Source: Rhodospirillaceae bacterium
GTDB taxonomy: Bacteria; Pseudomonadota; Alphaproteobacteria; Rhodospirillales; Rhodospirillaceae
Assembly: GCA_018666155.1 (NCBI GenBank)
Contig: JABJAH010000040.1
Location: forward strand, 1 to 64,000
Direction of reading: 5' to 3'
Length of the DNA stretch: 64,000 nucleotides
Every line of letters begins with the position of its first letter. Positions within the stretch are counted from its first letter, which is position 1. The position numbers and the translations under genes are program-made. Shown here piece after piece: positions 7,867 through 17,402 of this stretch. A model generated the notes under the pieces. It ran no database searches and was not told the DNA's origin. It saw nothing but the letters and a program-made list of their open reading frames with translations.

Positions 7867-10800
7867 ATGAGTTTCAAGTCCGTTTTTCGAAACATCTTCT
7901 CAATACGCCCCGCCAAAGACGACAGCGGCGTGGCTGCGTTGGTAATAATAACCGTTGCTGTTGTTGCCGCCGGTGCTGCGATTAGCACGGCAACTTTGAT
8001 GACATCTCGACGCGGTTTAGAAGTGACGCAAAGTCAGTTCGGAAACTTTGAAAAGATTCAGAACGCAATCGAAGTTTTTGCCATTCAAGACACGTTGGGC
8101 AACAGCAGTTTTCTTTTACCCTGCCCTGCAGACGGAACGTTAGCCGCAGGCAATGCACACACCCACACAGGCACGACCTGTGACACAGCTTCCGGTGAAA
8201 ATCGGGGAATCGTCCCATGGCTCACTCTTGGGCTTGCTGAAGAAGATGTGATCGACACAAACGGCAACTACATCACCTATATTGTAAACGGCTCTTCCGT
8301 TGCCGCGTGCAGCAACGGCAACGCGGCGACAGATAGCCTGACCGATACAAATGGTGGCACCAGCACGGCCTACGCTCTAATTTCTCATGGGCAAAACGGT
8401 TTCGGCGCGTTTAACAGTCAAGGGCAAGTACTACCCACGAACGCGTCGACGAACGAGCTCGACAATTGCCCGAATAACATTGGCAACTGCACTCCCAGCA
8501 ATACCGATGGATTCAGGCGCGGCCCACAAAGCGAAACAGCGGGCGCAACCTTATTCGACGATGTTGTGCGTCCCGTATCTTTTTCTGAGACCTTCGCCAC
8601 AGAATGCCCGGTCATTGATGAAGACCCGAACGAGCCTGTGAACGCGCAGATCGGTTTCAGCAATGCGGAAACGTCTCGTGTATTCACCCGCTCAATCAAT
8701 GAGATCACTGCGCAGGCGAGCAACAGCTTTGACGCCACAGACTACGACGCCGACGGCGACGGAAATGACGAAACAGAAGTGCTGCGCGTCAACAGCAATG
8801 ATGCCGTTGCAACAAGAAGCTGCGCCTACACGGAACCAACCTTCCCCTTACAGGGCTATACAATACGTCAATATGCAGAGGTCTTCTTTGAATCCACAAA
8901 TGCGGCTTCTCTCGGGGGTGGCCTGGTCATGGGTTACTTCGCCCACAAAACTGACGGTGGAATCGTCACTGATATTACTCGGCCTGACCCCGACGGCACC
9001 CCGAACGGGACATTTCCGCTGCGTGCTCAACCGCCCTGCGGTGGAACCGACCAATACCTTGGGTTCGGCGATGAGAACGATGGCCTCACCACGGCGGCCA
9101 GCGATGTGGGGGATTACCTGGAACTCGCCCAACCTAATGACGTCTTCCGCTTTGGGCTGGAAATCGACGCCCAGACAGGTTTCGTTGATTCTGGTATCGA
9201 ACAACAAATTTTTGACCCAACCAACAACCACATTGCCATTTTGCTGGGTAATAACAACCACGCTGGCGATGAAACATCGTCAACTCAACCACCTAATATT
9301 GGCGCACTAAGCGCTACCAATCTAAACGGGCCCGTGTGCCGGGATGATTTGGACGGCGCGACAATCACGGGAGACCCCGGCGATAGTTACGGTGTTGATC
9401 CTACAGCGCGACCTCTATCGTTTGATCGAAACGTGTCCGCGTCCGACAGCGACCTCTTAGAGGCTTGCTACTACCCAGCGGCGGACCCGACGTGGTTGGA
9501 GAACGGAGACCCAGTTGACCAGGGCACGTCATTCGCCGACGCCTACTCCCAAGTCCGCACGGAAGCGCACTGGCATGCAAGCAACGGCTGTGCCGATCCT
9601 GTCAATGAAATTCGTTTTGATGCCTGGGTCTGGAACCAATCCGTTGACGGCGCCTGTGATAGCAGCACAGTCGACTGCGACGACCTAGGCAGTGATTACG
9701 ACGACGGGACACTGGCTTCGAGGAGGCCCCATATTTCCGCCTGTTTGGCTGCGGAGGACGTTGCAGGCCAGAACCCCCTGGAGGCCATTCGCTTCGGATT
9801 CACGGCAGGCTTGCCATCAAATGGGGGAGGCAACGGTGGTGAGATCACCATTCAACGTTTTGGCCTCAACTTCGAGCGCACTGATGGGATTGGCGCCAAA
9901 ACGTACGCGGGCGCAGATGCAGTAAGCCGTGAGATAACTGAAGAAATAGTCCGTAACGCTCTATTTGCTGTGGATCCAGGCGGCGATCTCACCCTTGATC
10001 AGTCTTACGCGCTCATTCCAGCAGCGACCGTACCCGCGGCAATTACGGATACCCGTCTCTTTGTAGAACGCGGTAAATTCTTTTTGGATGAGAACAATTA
10101 CATCGGCAACCAGGGGGTGTCGGACAACAATCTGATACAGAATATCGATGTTGGGGCCTCTCCATTTCAAGATGAAACAACCTTTCTAGAAGCAGATGCC
10201 CGCGAGAAACTCACGTTTGAATTCGATCGACTGTTTCGCAAATTTACGGTCAACCTGCGAGACTTCGGCTCAACCGATAACACCGCGAACTACCTCGGTG
10301 GGCTAAACGAGCAAGTCCTTTTGCGCGCTTACAACACGAATTTACCCGAAGACCAACAGCTCGTCGCTACGGAAATCCATCGCACCTGTGATGTGAACGG
10401 CTTAGCTAACAACAACAATAGCTCCATGGTTATTTCCACGGACTTCGGCTTAAGCGGCAGCGATTACTTTGACCGGGTGCAGATTATTCCGGAACCAATC
10501 GATTCAACTGATATCGAAGGCGAGACCCGGTTTTATGTCGGGGCGGCAAAGGCGTGCGGCACGGATGTGAATTGTGCATTCGATCCCACTTTGGTGGCGG
10601 ATAATAATAATAACGACACGGAATTCCGATGCGTCTCTTTTACTCCGATTGCGGCCGCTTCCATCGGCACAGACGATAGCGGAGAAATCAACCCTGACAC
10701 GGTCAACCCGGTACTCGGTGAGGCCGACAACCAAAACGAAGATACGGACCGCGCCTGGCTCGATCTGAACAATTACCCAGAGGATGGGTTGGATATCGAT

Positions 10801-11349
10801 TTAATGATCACCGCCATAGGTGAAATTCGCTCTCAAGACACAAGCAACGGCAACCAAGGCGGATTCGGCGTCGGTAATTCGTACGGTACGAGCGGCAGCT
10901 TTATAGACACCGTTGCCAATCCAACTGGAGCCGAAGCAGAAGTCGAAACTTTAACTTTCCACTTTGAACAACGATGGAACCGACTACGCATCGGCTTCAG
11001 CAGGTTCGGGCAGGAACCCAACGGTGGGCTTGATCAAGCTCAGATACAGCTGTGTGATGGCGGGGTCGATGGCGAGTGCGAAACGTTGCCAACCGTAACG
11101 GCATGCCCAACCGCGGACACCAACAATAATTGGCGCGGCGATGCATTTTACACCACCGGCTTGTCCAATCTGTTGTTTGATACCGTTATCGTGACTCCGC
11201 AACCGAATAGTTTAGTCGCTGGCGATCAGCAATCTGATTTTTACGTCCGCACCCTCAAGGCCTGTGACGCCGTCGGTGCCTGCACTGATTTGGTCTACGG
11301 CGACAACTCTTCGCAAGCTGCACGGTATTGCGACCTATTAAATCCGTAG
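7867..11349 (+). CDS. Very large prepilin-like exported protein with duplicated C-terminal module
   Basis: About 1160 residues. The start at 7867 is chosen because AGAGGT lies six bases upstream; a GTG at 7804 and an ATG at 7861 are in frame. After a hydrophobic helix (about residues 22-48) comes the same LPCPADG, LGLAEEDVID, ALISHGQN pattern as the divergent paralog. The middle contains a DYDADGDGND calcium-binding-like stretch and many cysteines. The C-terminal part holds two related modules of about 170 residues, each with LTF-F, a phrase like FD-V-I-P-P and ending FYV...KAC....C. A secreted, disulfide-rich surface protein seems likely. No pilus assembly genes are present in the window. 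Confidence 0.55.
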   Translation: MSFKSVFRNIFSIRPAKDDSGVAALVIITVAVVAAGAAISTATLMTSRRGLEVTQSQFGNFEKIQNAIEVFAIQDTLGNSSFLLPCPADGTLAAGNAHTHTGTTCDTASGENRGIVPWLTLGLAEEDVIDTNGNYITYIVNGSSVAACSNGNAATDSLTDTNGGTSTAYALISHGQNGFGAFNSQGQVLPTNASTNELDNCPNNIGNCTPSNTDGFRRGPQSETAGATLFDDVVRPVSFSETFATECPVIDEDPNEPVNAQIGFSNAETSRVFTRSINEITAQASNSFDATDYDADGDGNDETEVLRVNSNDAVATRSCAYTEPTFPLQGYTIRQYAEVFFESTNAASLGGGLVMGYFAHKTDGGIVTDITRPDPDGTPNGTFPLRAQPPCGGTDQYLGFGDENDGLTTAASDVGDYLELAQPNDVFRFGLEIDAQTGFVDSGIEQQIFDPTNNHIAILLGNNNHAGDETSSTQPPNIGALSATNLNGPVCRDDLDGATITGDPGDSYGVDPTARPLSFDRNVSASDSDLLEACYYPAADPTWLENGDPVDQGTSFADAYSQVRTEAHWHASNGCADPVNEIRFDAWVWNQSVDGACDSSTVDCDDLGSDYDDGTLASRRPHISACLAAEDVAGQNPLEAIRFGFTAGLPSNGGGNGGEITIQRFGLNFERTDGIGAKTYAGADAVSREITEEIVRNALFAVDPGGDLTLDQSYALIPAATVPAAITDTRLFVERGKFFLDENNYIGNQGVSDNNLIQNIDVGASPFQDETTFLEADAREKLTFEFDRLFRKFTVNLRDFGSTDNTANYLGGLNEQVLLRAYNTNLPEDQQLVATEIHRTCDVNGLANNNNSSMVISTDFGLSGSDYFDRVQIIPEPIDSTDIEGETRFYVGAAKACGTDVNCAFDPTLVADNNNNDTEFRCVSFTPIAAASIGTDDSGEINPDTVNPVLGEADNQNEDTDRAWLDLNNYPEDGLDIDLMITAIGEIRSQDTSNGNQGGFGVGNSYGTSGSFIDTVANPTGAEAEVETLTFHFEQRWNRLRIGFSRFGQEPNGGLDQAQIQLCDGGVDGECETLPTVTACPTADTNNNWRGDAFYTTGLSNLLFDTVIVTPQPNSLVAGDQQSDFYVRTLKACDAVGACTDLVYGDNSSQAARYCDLLNP

Positions 11350-11431
11350 GATAACTTTCCTCGCATCGACTCCCCCTCGTCATCAATCGGGTGTAAAATA
11401 GGCTTCTGAATTATTGCCGGAGCCTACCGCC

Positions 11432-12196
11432 ATGAAACACGCCCTGAGCGCCTTATTGTGCGCCGCCCTAATGAGCGCGAGTCCCGCTCACGCCGGTGGC
11501 TTCACGCCTGAGCTGTTCGATACCTGGATCGATATGCGCACTGGCGGTGGTGAGACCGACGTTTATTGGTACTCCGAAGGTCTGCTCAAGTCCTTCCCCG
11601 ATGGCGAGGTGATCGCCGAGATGGTTGGTTTTGATACCAGCACGGTAATCCGCGACCCAGACGATCCGAGCAAAGCCACCCAGCTGTCGCGCAAGATTTT
11701 CTATTGGTTTGATCCGGTGACCGGCGAACGCCTAGAGCGCGATGCGATTTCCTACGAGTACCAAGTCAAAACCTATCAGCTAGAAGACGACGAGATCGTC
11801 TATGGCGTGGAGTCCCGCGCCGGTAAGCGCATCTCACACGTACCGCCAACGAAAAACTACTCGGTCAAGAAGGTCGACGGCACGCTGTGGTTCAACTACG
11901 CGGTGTTCATTCAGCGCGGCAGCGGTAAGTTTGAGAACTCAGATTTCTATATCATTCCCGGCGACGACCTCAGCGACCGAGAAAAATATCAGCACAGTTG
12001 GGTGTCCTATGGGGTCGGGCCAATCATGTCCAATGCGGTGGCATGGCGTTACACCCGCTTCGAGGACATGCCAGAGCGCATCACCAAAATCGTGCGCGAG
12101 GAAGCCCCCTTGTGGCTGGAACCGCCGCGCTCGATGAACGAGATTGAACAATTGCGCGACCAGGTGCAGACCGTATCAGCGCCACAACCTAAATAA
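11432..12196 (+). CDS. Exported DUF1838-like protein
   Basis: A 254-residue protein with a clear Sec signal peptide ([10 protein letters not shown] and on to about residue 22, cleavage after AHA). The ATG at 11432 is preferred over an upstream TTG because GGAG lies nine bases before it. The mature part has [15 protein letters not shown], the tyrosine/tryptophan-rich pattern of DUF1838 proteins, a family of unknown function represented three more times in this window. The gene is 82 bases after the giant prepilin-like gene and 17 bases before glyoxalase I, on the same strand. The function is unknown and the family link is weaker than for the other three copies. Confidence 0.5.
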   Translation: MKHALSALLCAALMSASPAHAGGFTPELFDTWIDMRTGGGETDVYWYSEGLLKSFPDGEVIAEMVGFDTSTVIRDPDDPSKATQLSRKIFYWFDPVTGERLERDAISYEYQVKTYQLEDDEIVYGVESRAGKRISHVPPTKNYSVKKVDGTLWFNYAVFIQRGSGKFENSDFYIIPGDDLSDREKYQHSWVSYGVGPIMSNAVAWRYTRFEDMPERITKIVREEAPLWLEPPRSMNEIEQLRDQVQTVSAPQPK

Positions 12197-12213
12197 CAGC
12201 ACTGCGGGCCAAC

Positions 12214-12633
12214 ATGAAATATCTACACACTATGGTTAGGGTGACTGACCTCGACGCGTCACTAGATTTTTATTGCAACAAGCTGGGGCTGACAGAGCTG
12301 CGGCGTTGGGATCATGAGCAAGGGCGTTTCACCTTGGTGTTTCTGGCGGCGCCAGGTGATGAGGACGCTGCTGTTGAGCTGACCTACAACTGGGATCCGG
12401 AAGAGTATCCGAGCGGTCGCAACTTTGGTCATCTCGCCTATGAGGTCGATAATATTTATGAGACCTGTCAGCGGCTGATGGATGCCGGCGTCACGATAAA
12501 CCGCCCGCCACGTGAGGGGCGTATGGCCTTCATTCGCTCGCCGGATCAAATTTCCGTTGAGCTTTTACAAAAAGATGAGGCCCTCCCGGTTCAAGAACCG
12601 TGGGCCTCCATGGAAAATATTGGGGCGTGGTAG
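12214..12633 (+). CDS. gloA: Lactoylglutathione lyase (glyoxalase I)
   Basis: A 139-residue cytoplasmic metalloenzyme of the VOC superfamily that isomerises the hemithioacetal of methylglyoxal and glutathione to S-lactoylglutathione. The four expected metal ligands are present in two beta-alpha-beta-beta-beta modules: His5, Glu55 (in VELTYNW), His73 (in FGHLAYEV) and Glu116 (in SVELLQK), spaced as in the E. coli enzyme. The length is normal for a one-domain GloA. It begins 17 bases after the DUF1838-like gene, so co-transcription is plausible, and it converges with the DUF2336 gene 13 bases on. Confidence 0.9.
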   Translation: MKYLHTMVRVTDLDASLDFYCNKLGLTELRRWDHEQGRFTLVFLAAPGDEDAAVELTYNWDPEEYPSGRNFGHLAYEVDNIYETCQRLMDAGVTINRPPREGRMAFIRSPDQISVELLQKDEALPVQEPWASMENIGAW

Positions 12634-12646
12634 CGGGGCCGCGCGA

Positions 12647-13780
12647 TTAGTGGACGCGATCTCCGGCGGCCGGCAACTGACCAAGCTTGGTCAAGAGATA
12701 CTCAAGATCATCGCTTTCGAACTCGACATCGAGAGACTCATACTGAGTAAGAACTCGCTCGATGATGCGGCGGCTATAGCGCTCAGCCTCACCGGGCCGT
12801 CCGTCAAAATCGGTCTCGTCTACAACCAACACCGCGGCTTTGATCGCCGGAAGAATGGCTGCTGGGAACTCCGCGCGTTGTGACAGGGTATCTATGCCTG
12901 CCCCGCTTTGATCGTGTACCAGCAAACGCGTATTAGCGACCGGCACACCGGCCATACGGGCCAGAGCGTGTTCGAAGAACTTCAAATTGCCCATGCAGAT
13001 GCCGCGCAGCACCAAAGACGGTGTGAGGCGGTCATTGTTTGCGAGTTGGCCGACCAGCGCTTCCACTTCGTCATCACTGGCGCCCATGGCCAGGCCGACA
13101 GTCGCACGTTCGCGGCTTTGCAGGATCAGGTCTGTGGCCAGATCCGGTGAAATTTTGTGACGGGAAAGTAGTTCGCCGCGCAAATGACTGGCGACTTTTG
13201 TTACCAAACGCTCGGCGACGGTAACCGGTAAAATCGGACGCTTGATTAAAGGCTCTTGGATCGCCTCAACGTCACCAAAACGATCCACCACACGATGAAT
13301 ACAGGGCTCGGTCAAATGCGCACCAGGATTTGAAACCAATTTAGCGACGACCGATTGTTCCCCAGACTCGACCAGGGCATCCGCAACGTCCGCATGAAGG
13401 GTCTTACGGCTCGCGATCGCCTGTTGTTTCTCGGGGCTCTGGCTCTGCACGATTTCAATCAGGTCTTCGGTGGTCAAAACGTCAGACGCTCTAAGCATCG
13501 GAACGGAAACGTCGTCCACATCTTTTGCCAGGGTCATCGCGATGTCGCGCGGCAATAGTGGTGTCGATTTGAGATTGATGGATAAGGCTTCACGAACGCG
13601 CATCTCGGCGTCGTTCACCATCAGCCGAAAGATATCCTGAGCCAGTTCAAGTTCCGACTGGGTCAAAGACATGCGGCTGTATTCGCTCGCCACTTTGGCG
13701 GCAGTTTCAGCACGAACTTCGGACGACGGGCCTGCGGCCAAACGTTCGACGTCGCGAATTGTGAGACGGTCTTCCGTCAC
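12647..13780 (-). CDS. DUF2336 domain protein (helical repeat)
   Basis: A 377-residue, entirely helical protein of the DUF2336 family, found mainly in alphaproteobacteria and of uncertain function. It starts TEDRLTIRDVERLAAGPSSE, then RAETAAKVA and LAQDIFRLMVNDAEMRVREAL, the family hallmark, with HEAT-like repeats to about residue 250. The GTG at 13780 is chosen because AAGGAG (minus strand, 13788-13793) lies seven bases upstream; ATGs at 13798 and 13822 are in frame but lack such a site. No membrane segment or signal peptide is seen. It is alone on its strand, next to a non-coding stretch and divergent from apt. Confidence 0.8.
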   Translation of the reverse strand: MTEDRLTIRDVERLAAGPSSEVRAETAAKVASEYSRMSLTQSELELAQDIFRLMVNDAEMRVREALSINLKSTPLLPRDIAMTLAKDVDDVSVPMLRASDVLTTEDLIEIVQSQSPEKQQAIASRKTLHADVADALVESGEQSVVAKLVSNPGAHLTEPCIHRVVDRFGDVEAIQEPLIKRPILPVTVAERLVTKVASHLRGELLSRHKISPDLATDLILQSRERATVGLAMGASDDEVEALVGQLANNDRLTPSLVLRGICMGNLKFFEHALARMAGVPVANTRLLVHDQSGAGIDTLSQRAEFPAAILPAIKAAVLVVDETDFDGRPGEAERYSRRIIERVLTQYESLDVEFESDDLEYLLTKLGQLPAAGDRVH

Positions 13781-14121
13781 ACTCAGACTCCTTGTCATGT
13801 CAGTAAGCAACCGCGCAATCACGGCTTACTCAACCAAATCTTGTTGTGGTTGTATTTACAAACCACAGATTCCCGCAGTTTACAGGATTTGCCATCGTGT
13901 ACAATCAATTTACAGCACGCTTTCCTAGGTCGTCGGGTATGAGATATCGCCGAATACGTGTATTTTTCGACTCCACCTGCTCGAACAATGAACGCGCTGT
14001 GCCCCCAAAGAGTTGCAATTCTTTGGGTTTTTGACGGCTACAGACTCTTTTGACGGTGGTCCCACCTGTCTGCCATCGATAGGGTTAATCCCTATTCGCA
14101 TTCGACCACAACGAGATTTCT
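13781..14121. other. Non-coding stretch upstream of apt; possible small RNA
   Basis: About 340 bases with no supportable gene. It contains a rho-independent terminator on the plus strand at 14004-14032, although no plus-strand gene lies upstream of it, so a short untranslated transcript starting around 13900 is possible (a TACAAT hexamer occurs near 13901). A second small inverted repeat (atagggttaatccctat) sits just upstream of apt, at about 14079-14095. No match to tRNA, tmRNA, SRP RNA or a known riboswitch was recognised. Confidence 0.35.
14004..14032 (+). terminator. Rho-independent terminator with no upstream gene
   Basis: cccaaag (14004-14010) pairs with ctttggg (14021-14027) around a 10-base loop, followed by five T (14028-14032). 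It is a convincing intrinsic terminator for plus-strand transcription, but the nearest plus-strand gene upstream is gloA, over 1.3 kb away and beyond an opposing gene. It therefore hints at a small RNA, or protects apt from read-through. Confidence 0.65.
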
Positions 14122-14640
14122 ATGAACCTTAAAGACCACATTCGGCAGATTCCGGACTTCCCCAAGCCCGGCATCAACTTCTTCGATATATCCACACTGA
14201 TCGGCCACCCGAAGGCTTGGAAAACGGCCGTCGACCAACTCGCTGAAGTCCTGGGGGGGTACAAACCAGACTATGTGGCCGGCATCGATGCTCGTGGATT
14301 TCTCGTCGCTGCACCGCTGGGCATTGCCCTAGACTGCGGTGTCCTCATGCTCCGCAAACCGGGCAAACTTCCCGGCGAAACTATCTCTCAGCCCTACGAA
14401 CTTGAGTACGGAAGCGACGCCATAGAAATACAACACGACGCGGTTAAGGCGGGAGACACCGTCGTTCTGGTTGATGATCTCCTAGCCACAGGCGGCACGA
14501 TGGCAGCCGCAATATCGTTATTGAAAGGGTCTGGCGCAGAGGTTCCTGCAGCGGCCTGTTTGATTGAGCTAACGTTTCTCAATGGACGCAGCAGGTTTGA
14601 TATTCCCTGCCACACGCTTGCGGCCTACGACAGCGAGTAA
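14122..14640 (+). CDS. apt: Adenine phosphoribosyltransferase
   Basis: A 172-residue cytoplasmic purine-salvage enzyme that makes AMP from adenine and PRPP. The PRPP-binding motif VVLVDDLLATGGT is at residues 114-126. The N-terminal PDFPKPGINFFDIS, GIDARGF and the flexible-loop RKPGKLPGETISQPYELEYG are all typical of Apt, and the length is standard. It is apparently a single gene, convergent with rpe 12 bases away and preceded by a non-coding stretch carrying a terminator. Confidence 0.96.
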   Translation: MNLKDHIRQIPDFPKPGINFFDISTLIGHPKAWKTAVDQLAEVLGGYKPDYVAGIDARGFLVAAPLGIALDCGVLMLRKPGKLPGETISQPYELEYGSDAIEIQHDAVKAGDTVVLVDDLLATGGTMAAAISLLKGSGAEVPAAACLIELTFLNGRSRFDIPCHTLAAYDSE

Positions 14641-14652
14641 ACCGACTGAATT

Positions 14653-15294
14653 TCAGCCGCGCAGAGCGGCTATATTGCCGGCGTAGTCGCTTGATCCGAA
14701 CACCGCACTCCCAGCGACCAAGACATCCGCGCCCGCCGCGATGCATTGTTTTGCCGTCTCTGGATTAACCCCACCGTCGACTTCGATCTCGATCGACCGC
14801 GATCCAACCATCTCTTTGAGACGACTGATCTTGTCCAATTGAGAATTGATGAACGTCTGCCCGCCGAAACCCGGGTTGACCGACATCACTAAGATGAGGT
14901 CGAGCTTATCAAGGACATAGCTAACCGCTTCTGGCGGCGTTGCAGGGTTGAGTGAGACACCCGCTTTGACACCCAGGCTTTTGATGTACTGCAAGGTTCG
15001 GTCCAAATGCTTACCCGCCTCAGCATGGACGGTAATGATATCAGACCCTGCTTCGGCAAACGCCGCGACGTAGGGGTCGACAGGATCAATCATCAAATGG
15101 ACGTCGAACGGTTTGTCCGTGTGAGGCTTGAGAGATTTGACCACAGCCGGGCCAATCGTGATGTTCGGCACAAAGTGTCCGTCCATGACATCGACGTGGA
15201 TGTAATCAGCCCCGGCGCTATCGATAGCTCGAATTTCTTCACCGAGCTTGGCGAAATCAGCAGAAAGGATGGAGGGAGCGATCTTTACAGACAT
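14653..15294 (-). CDS. rpe: Ribulose-phosphate 3-epimerase
   Basis: A 213-residue TIM-barrel enzyme that interconverts ribulose 5-phosphate and xylulose 5-phosphate in the pentose phosphate or Calvin pathway. Diagnostic stretches are [14 protein letters not shown], the metal-binding [32 protein letters not shown] and DGGVN, with a phosphate-binding AGSAVFG near the end. It lies 23 bases after tkt on the same strand and is almost certainly co-transcribed with it, so the operon carries two consecutive activities that share xylulose 5-phosphate. Confidence 0.97.
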   Translation of the reverse strand: MSVKIAPSILSADFAKLGEEIRAIDSAGADYIHVDVMDGHFVPNITIGPAVVKSLKPHTDKPFDVHLMIDPVDPYVAAFAEAGSDIITVHAEAGKHLDRTLQYIKSLGVKAGVSLNPATPPEAVSYVLDKLDLILVMSVNPGFGGQTFINSQLDKISRLKEMVGSRSIEIEVDGGVNPETAKQCIAAGADVLVAGSAVFGSSDYAGNIAALRG

Positions 15295-15317
15295 AACTAA
15301 CTGCTCCTCACGATTGT

Positions 15318-17306
15318 TTAGATTCGAGCTTTGACCGCGCTGACCACGGCATCAGACGTAATACCGAAGTGAGTATACAGGTCCGATGCAGGGGCCGAAG
15401 CGCCAAAAGATGACATGCCGACAATATGGCCATTGTCACCGACGTAACGTTCCCAGCCGTAGCAAATACCCGCCTCAACGGCGACTCGTGGGGCAGTTCC
15501 AAGCACTGATGCGCGATGAGCATCACCTTGCTCGTCGAACAAATCACAACAGGGCATCGACACAACAGCAGCGGATATCCCCTCAGATTTCAGAGTTTCT
15601 TGCGCCTCGAGTGCCAAGGAAACTTCAGAGCCGGTTGCCAAAATCGTCGCCTGGCGAGGACCGTCTGTCTCTGACAGAACGTAACCACCCTTGGCACATA
15701 AATTTTCAGCCGTGTCGGTTAGACGCACAGTCGGCAAACCTTGACGACTTAATGCAAGAACGGACGGACGGTCTGCCTGGGCTATCGCAATTCCCCAACA
15801 CTCGGCCGTCTCCACCAAATCGGCTGGGCGCATAACCATAACATTCGGCATGGCCCGAAGACTGGCCAAGTGCTCGACGGGCTGGTGGGTCGGACCATCT
15901 TCGCCAAGGCCAATTGAATCGTGAGTCATGACGTAAATGACACGCTGTTTCATTAGGGCCGACAAACGGATGGCCGGGCGGCAATAGTCAGTGAAGACCA
16001 AAAACGTGCCGGCGAAAGGAATGAACCCACCGTGCAAAGCCATGCCGTTCATCGCCGAGGCCATGCCATGTTCGCGCACACCCCAATACACATACCCGCC
16101 TGAGAAATCGTCTGAGCTGATTGGCCGAAGCGCATCAACCTTAGTGTTGTTCGAGCCCGTTAAATCCGCTGATCCGCCGACCATTTCGGGGATGACCTTG
16201 GTCAGCTCTTTGAGCACCTCCTCCGATGCTTTTCTCGTCGCCATTTTCGGTGCGTCTTTGACAGCTCTAGTCTTAACCGTCGCAATTGCGGACTCCCAAC
16301 CTTGTGGAAGCGCGCCGCTCATGGTGCGTTCAAAATCCGCCTTGCGATCTGCTGGCAAAGCACCCAGTACGTCTTGCCATGCGGCGCGGGCTTTACTGCC
16401 CTGGCCGCCAATACTGCGCCATGAAGCGAGCGTGGCCTCAGGAATATCAAACGGCTCGGCACTCCATCCAAGTGCTGCACGTGCTCCAGCGATCTCTTCG
16501 TCGCCGAGTGGAGCGCCATGGGTTTTGGATGTTCCGGCCAAAGTTGGTGCGCCGTAGCCAATCGTCGTGCGGCAGGCGATGAGAGAGGGCTTGTTGGACT
16601 GACGCGCCTGCTCTATCGCCGCAGCGACGACTTCAGGATCATGGCCGTCAACGGTCGCGGTATCCCAACCGGATGCTTCAAATCGCGCGCATTGATCATC
16701 GGAAACCGTCAGGTCAGTAGGACCGTCGATGCTTATTTTATTATCGTCAAAAAGAACGATCAATTTACTCAGTTTGAGATGCCCAGCCAGAGAGATCGCC
16801 TCGTGGCTGATGCCTTCCATGAGACAACCGTCACCGGCAATCACATACGTAAAGTGATCGACCACGTCGGAGCCAAATCGAGCTGCCAACATGCGTTCCG
16901 ACAATGCCATGCCGACTGAGTTGGCCAAGCCTTGGCCAAGGGGACCTGTCGTGGTCTCAGCAGCCGATGCATGTCCATATTCTGGGTGGCCAGCGGTAAT
17001 GCTGCCGAGCTGGCGAAAATTCTGAATCTGCTCAATGGTCATGTCCTCTGATCCGGTCAGATACATCAAGCTGTACAGCAGCATCGAGCCATGGCCTGCG
17101 GACAGGATGAACCTGTCTCTATCTGGCCAGCGTGGGTCAGCGACATCAAATTTCATGAACTGGGAAAACAGGACGGTCGCAACATCGGCCATGCCCATTG
17201 GCATGCCAGGGCGGCCTGAATTTGCTTTCTGAACAGCGTCAGCAGAGAGAAAACGGATGGCGTTTGCCATCTCGGCATGGGTCACGGGAGGGGATGATTC
17301 GTTCAT
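15318..17306 (-). CDS. tkt: Transketolase
   Basis: A 662-residue thiamine-diphosphate enzyme that moves two-carbon ketol units between sugar phosphates. The TPP/magnesium motif appears as [19 protein letters not shown] near residue 158. The N-terminal [20 protein letters not shown] and central [20 protein letters not shown] carry the conserved histidines. The length is normal. It is the first gene of the tkt-rpe operon. No TPP riboswitch was seen in the 97 bases upstream. A PAS-GGDEF gene lies upstream on the same strand but is probably separate. Confidence 0.97.
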   Translation of the reverse strand: MNESSPPVTHAEMANAIRFLSADAVQKANSGRPGMPMGMADVATVLFSQFMKFDVADPRWPDRDRFILSAGHGSMLLYSLMYLTGSEDMTIEQIQNFRQLGSITAGHPEYGHASAAETTTGPLGQGLANSVGMALSERMLAARFGSDVVDHFTYVIAGDGCLMEGISHEAISLAGHLKLSKLIVLFDDNKISIDGPTDLTVSDDQCARFEASGWDTATVDGHDPEVVAAAIEQARQSNKPSLIACRTTIGYGAPTLAGTSKTHGAPLGDEEIAGARAALGWSAEPFDIPEATLASWRSIGGQGSKARAAWQDVLGALPADRKADFERTMSGALPQGWESAIATVKTRAVKDAPKMATRKASEEVLKELTKVIPEMVGGSADLTGSNNTKVDALRPISSDDFSGGYVYWGVREHGMASAMNGMALHGGFIPFAGTFLVFTDYCRPAIRLSALMKQRVIYVMTHDSIGLGEDGPTHQPVEHLASLRAMPNVMVMRPADLVETAECWGIAIAQADRPSVLALSRQGLPTVRLTDTAENLCAKGGYVLSETDGPRQATILATGSEVSLALEAQETLKSEGISAAVVSMPCCDLFDEQGDAHRASVLGTAPRVAVEAGICYGWERYVGDNGHIVGMSSFGASAPASDLYTHFGITSDAVVSAVKARI

Positions 17307-17402
17307 GGGGGCCTAGATCGCGGATAAACGGGATATTTGGGTTAGAACGCCAAGGGGTTTTGGCCGACCAAGCCATGGAATGCAAGACCCGACCTGATTG
17401 AT

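Noticed and set aside
13905..14032. tRNA or tmRNA 3' end suggested by ttcgactccacc
   Set aside because: No acceptor stem, anticodon arm or CCA-terminated fold could be built around it.
16518..16919. Plus-strand frame of 133 codons inside tkt
   Set aside because: Antisense shadow of a highly conserved enzyme gene with no signals of its own.
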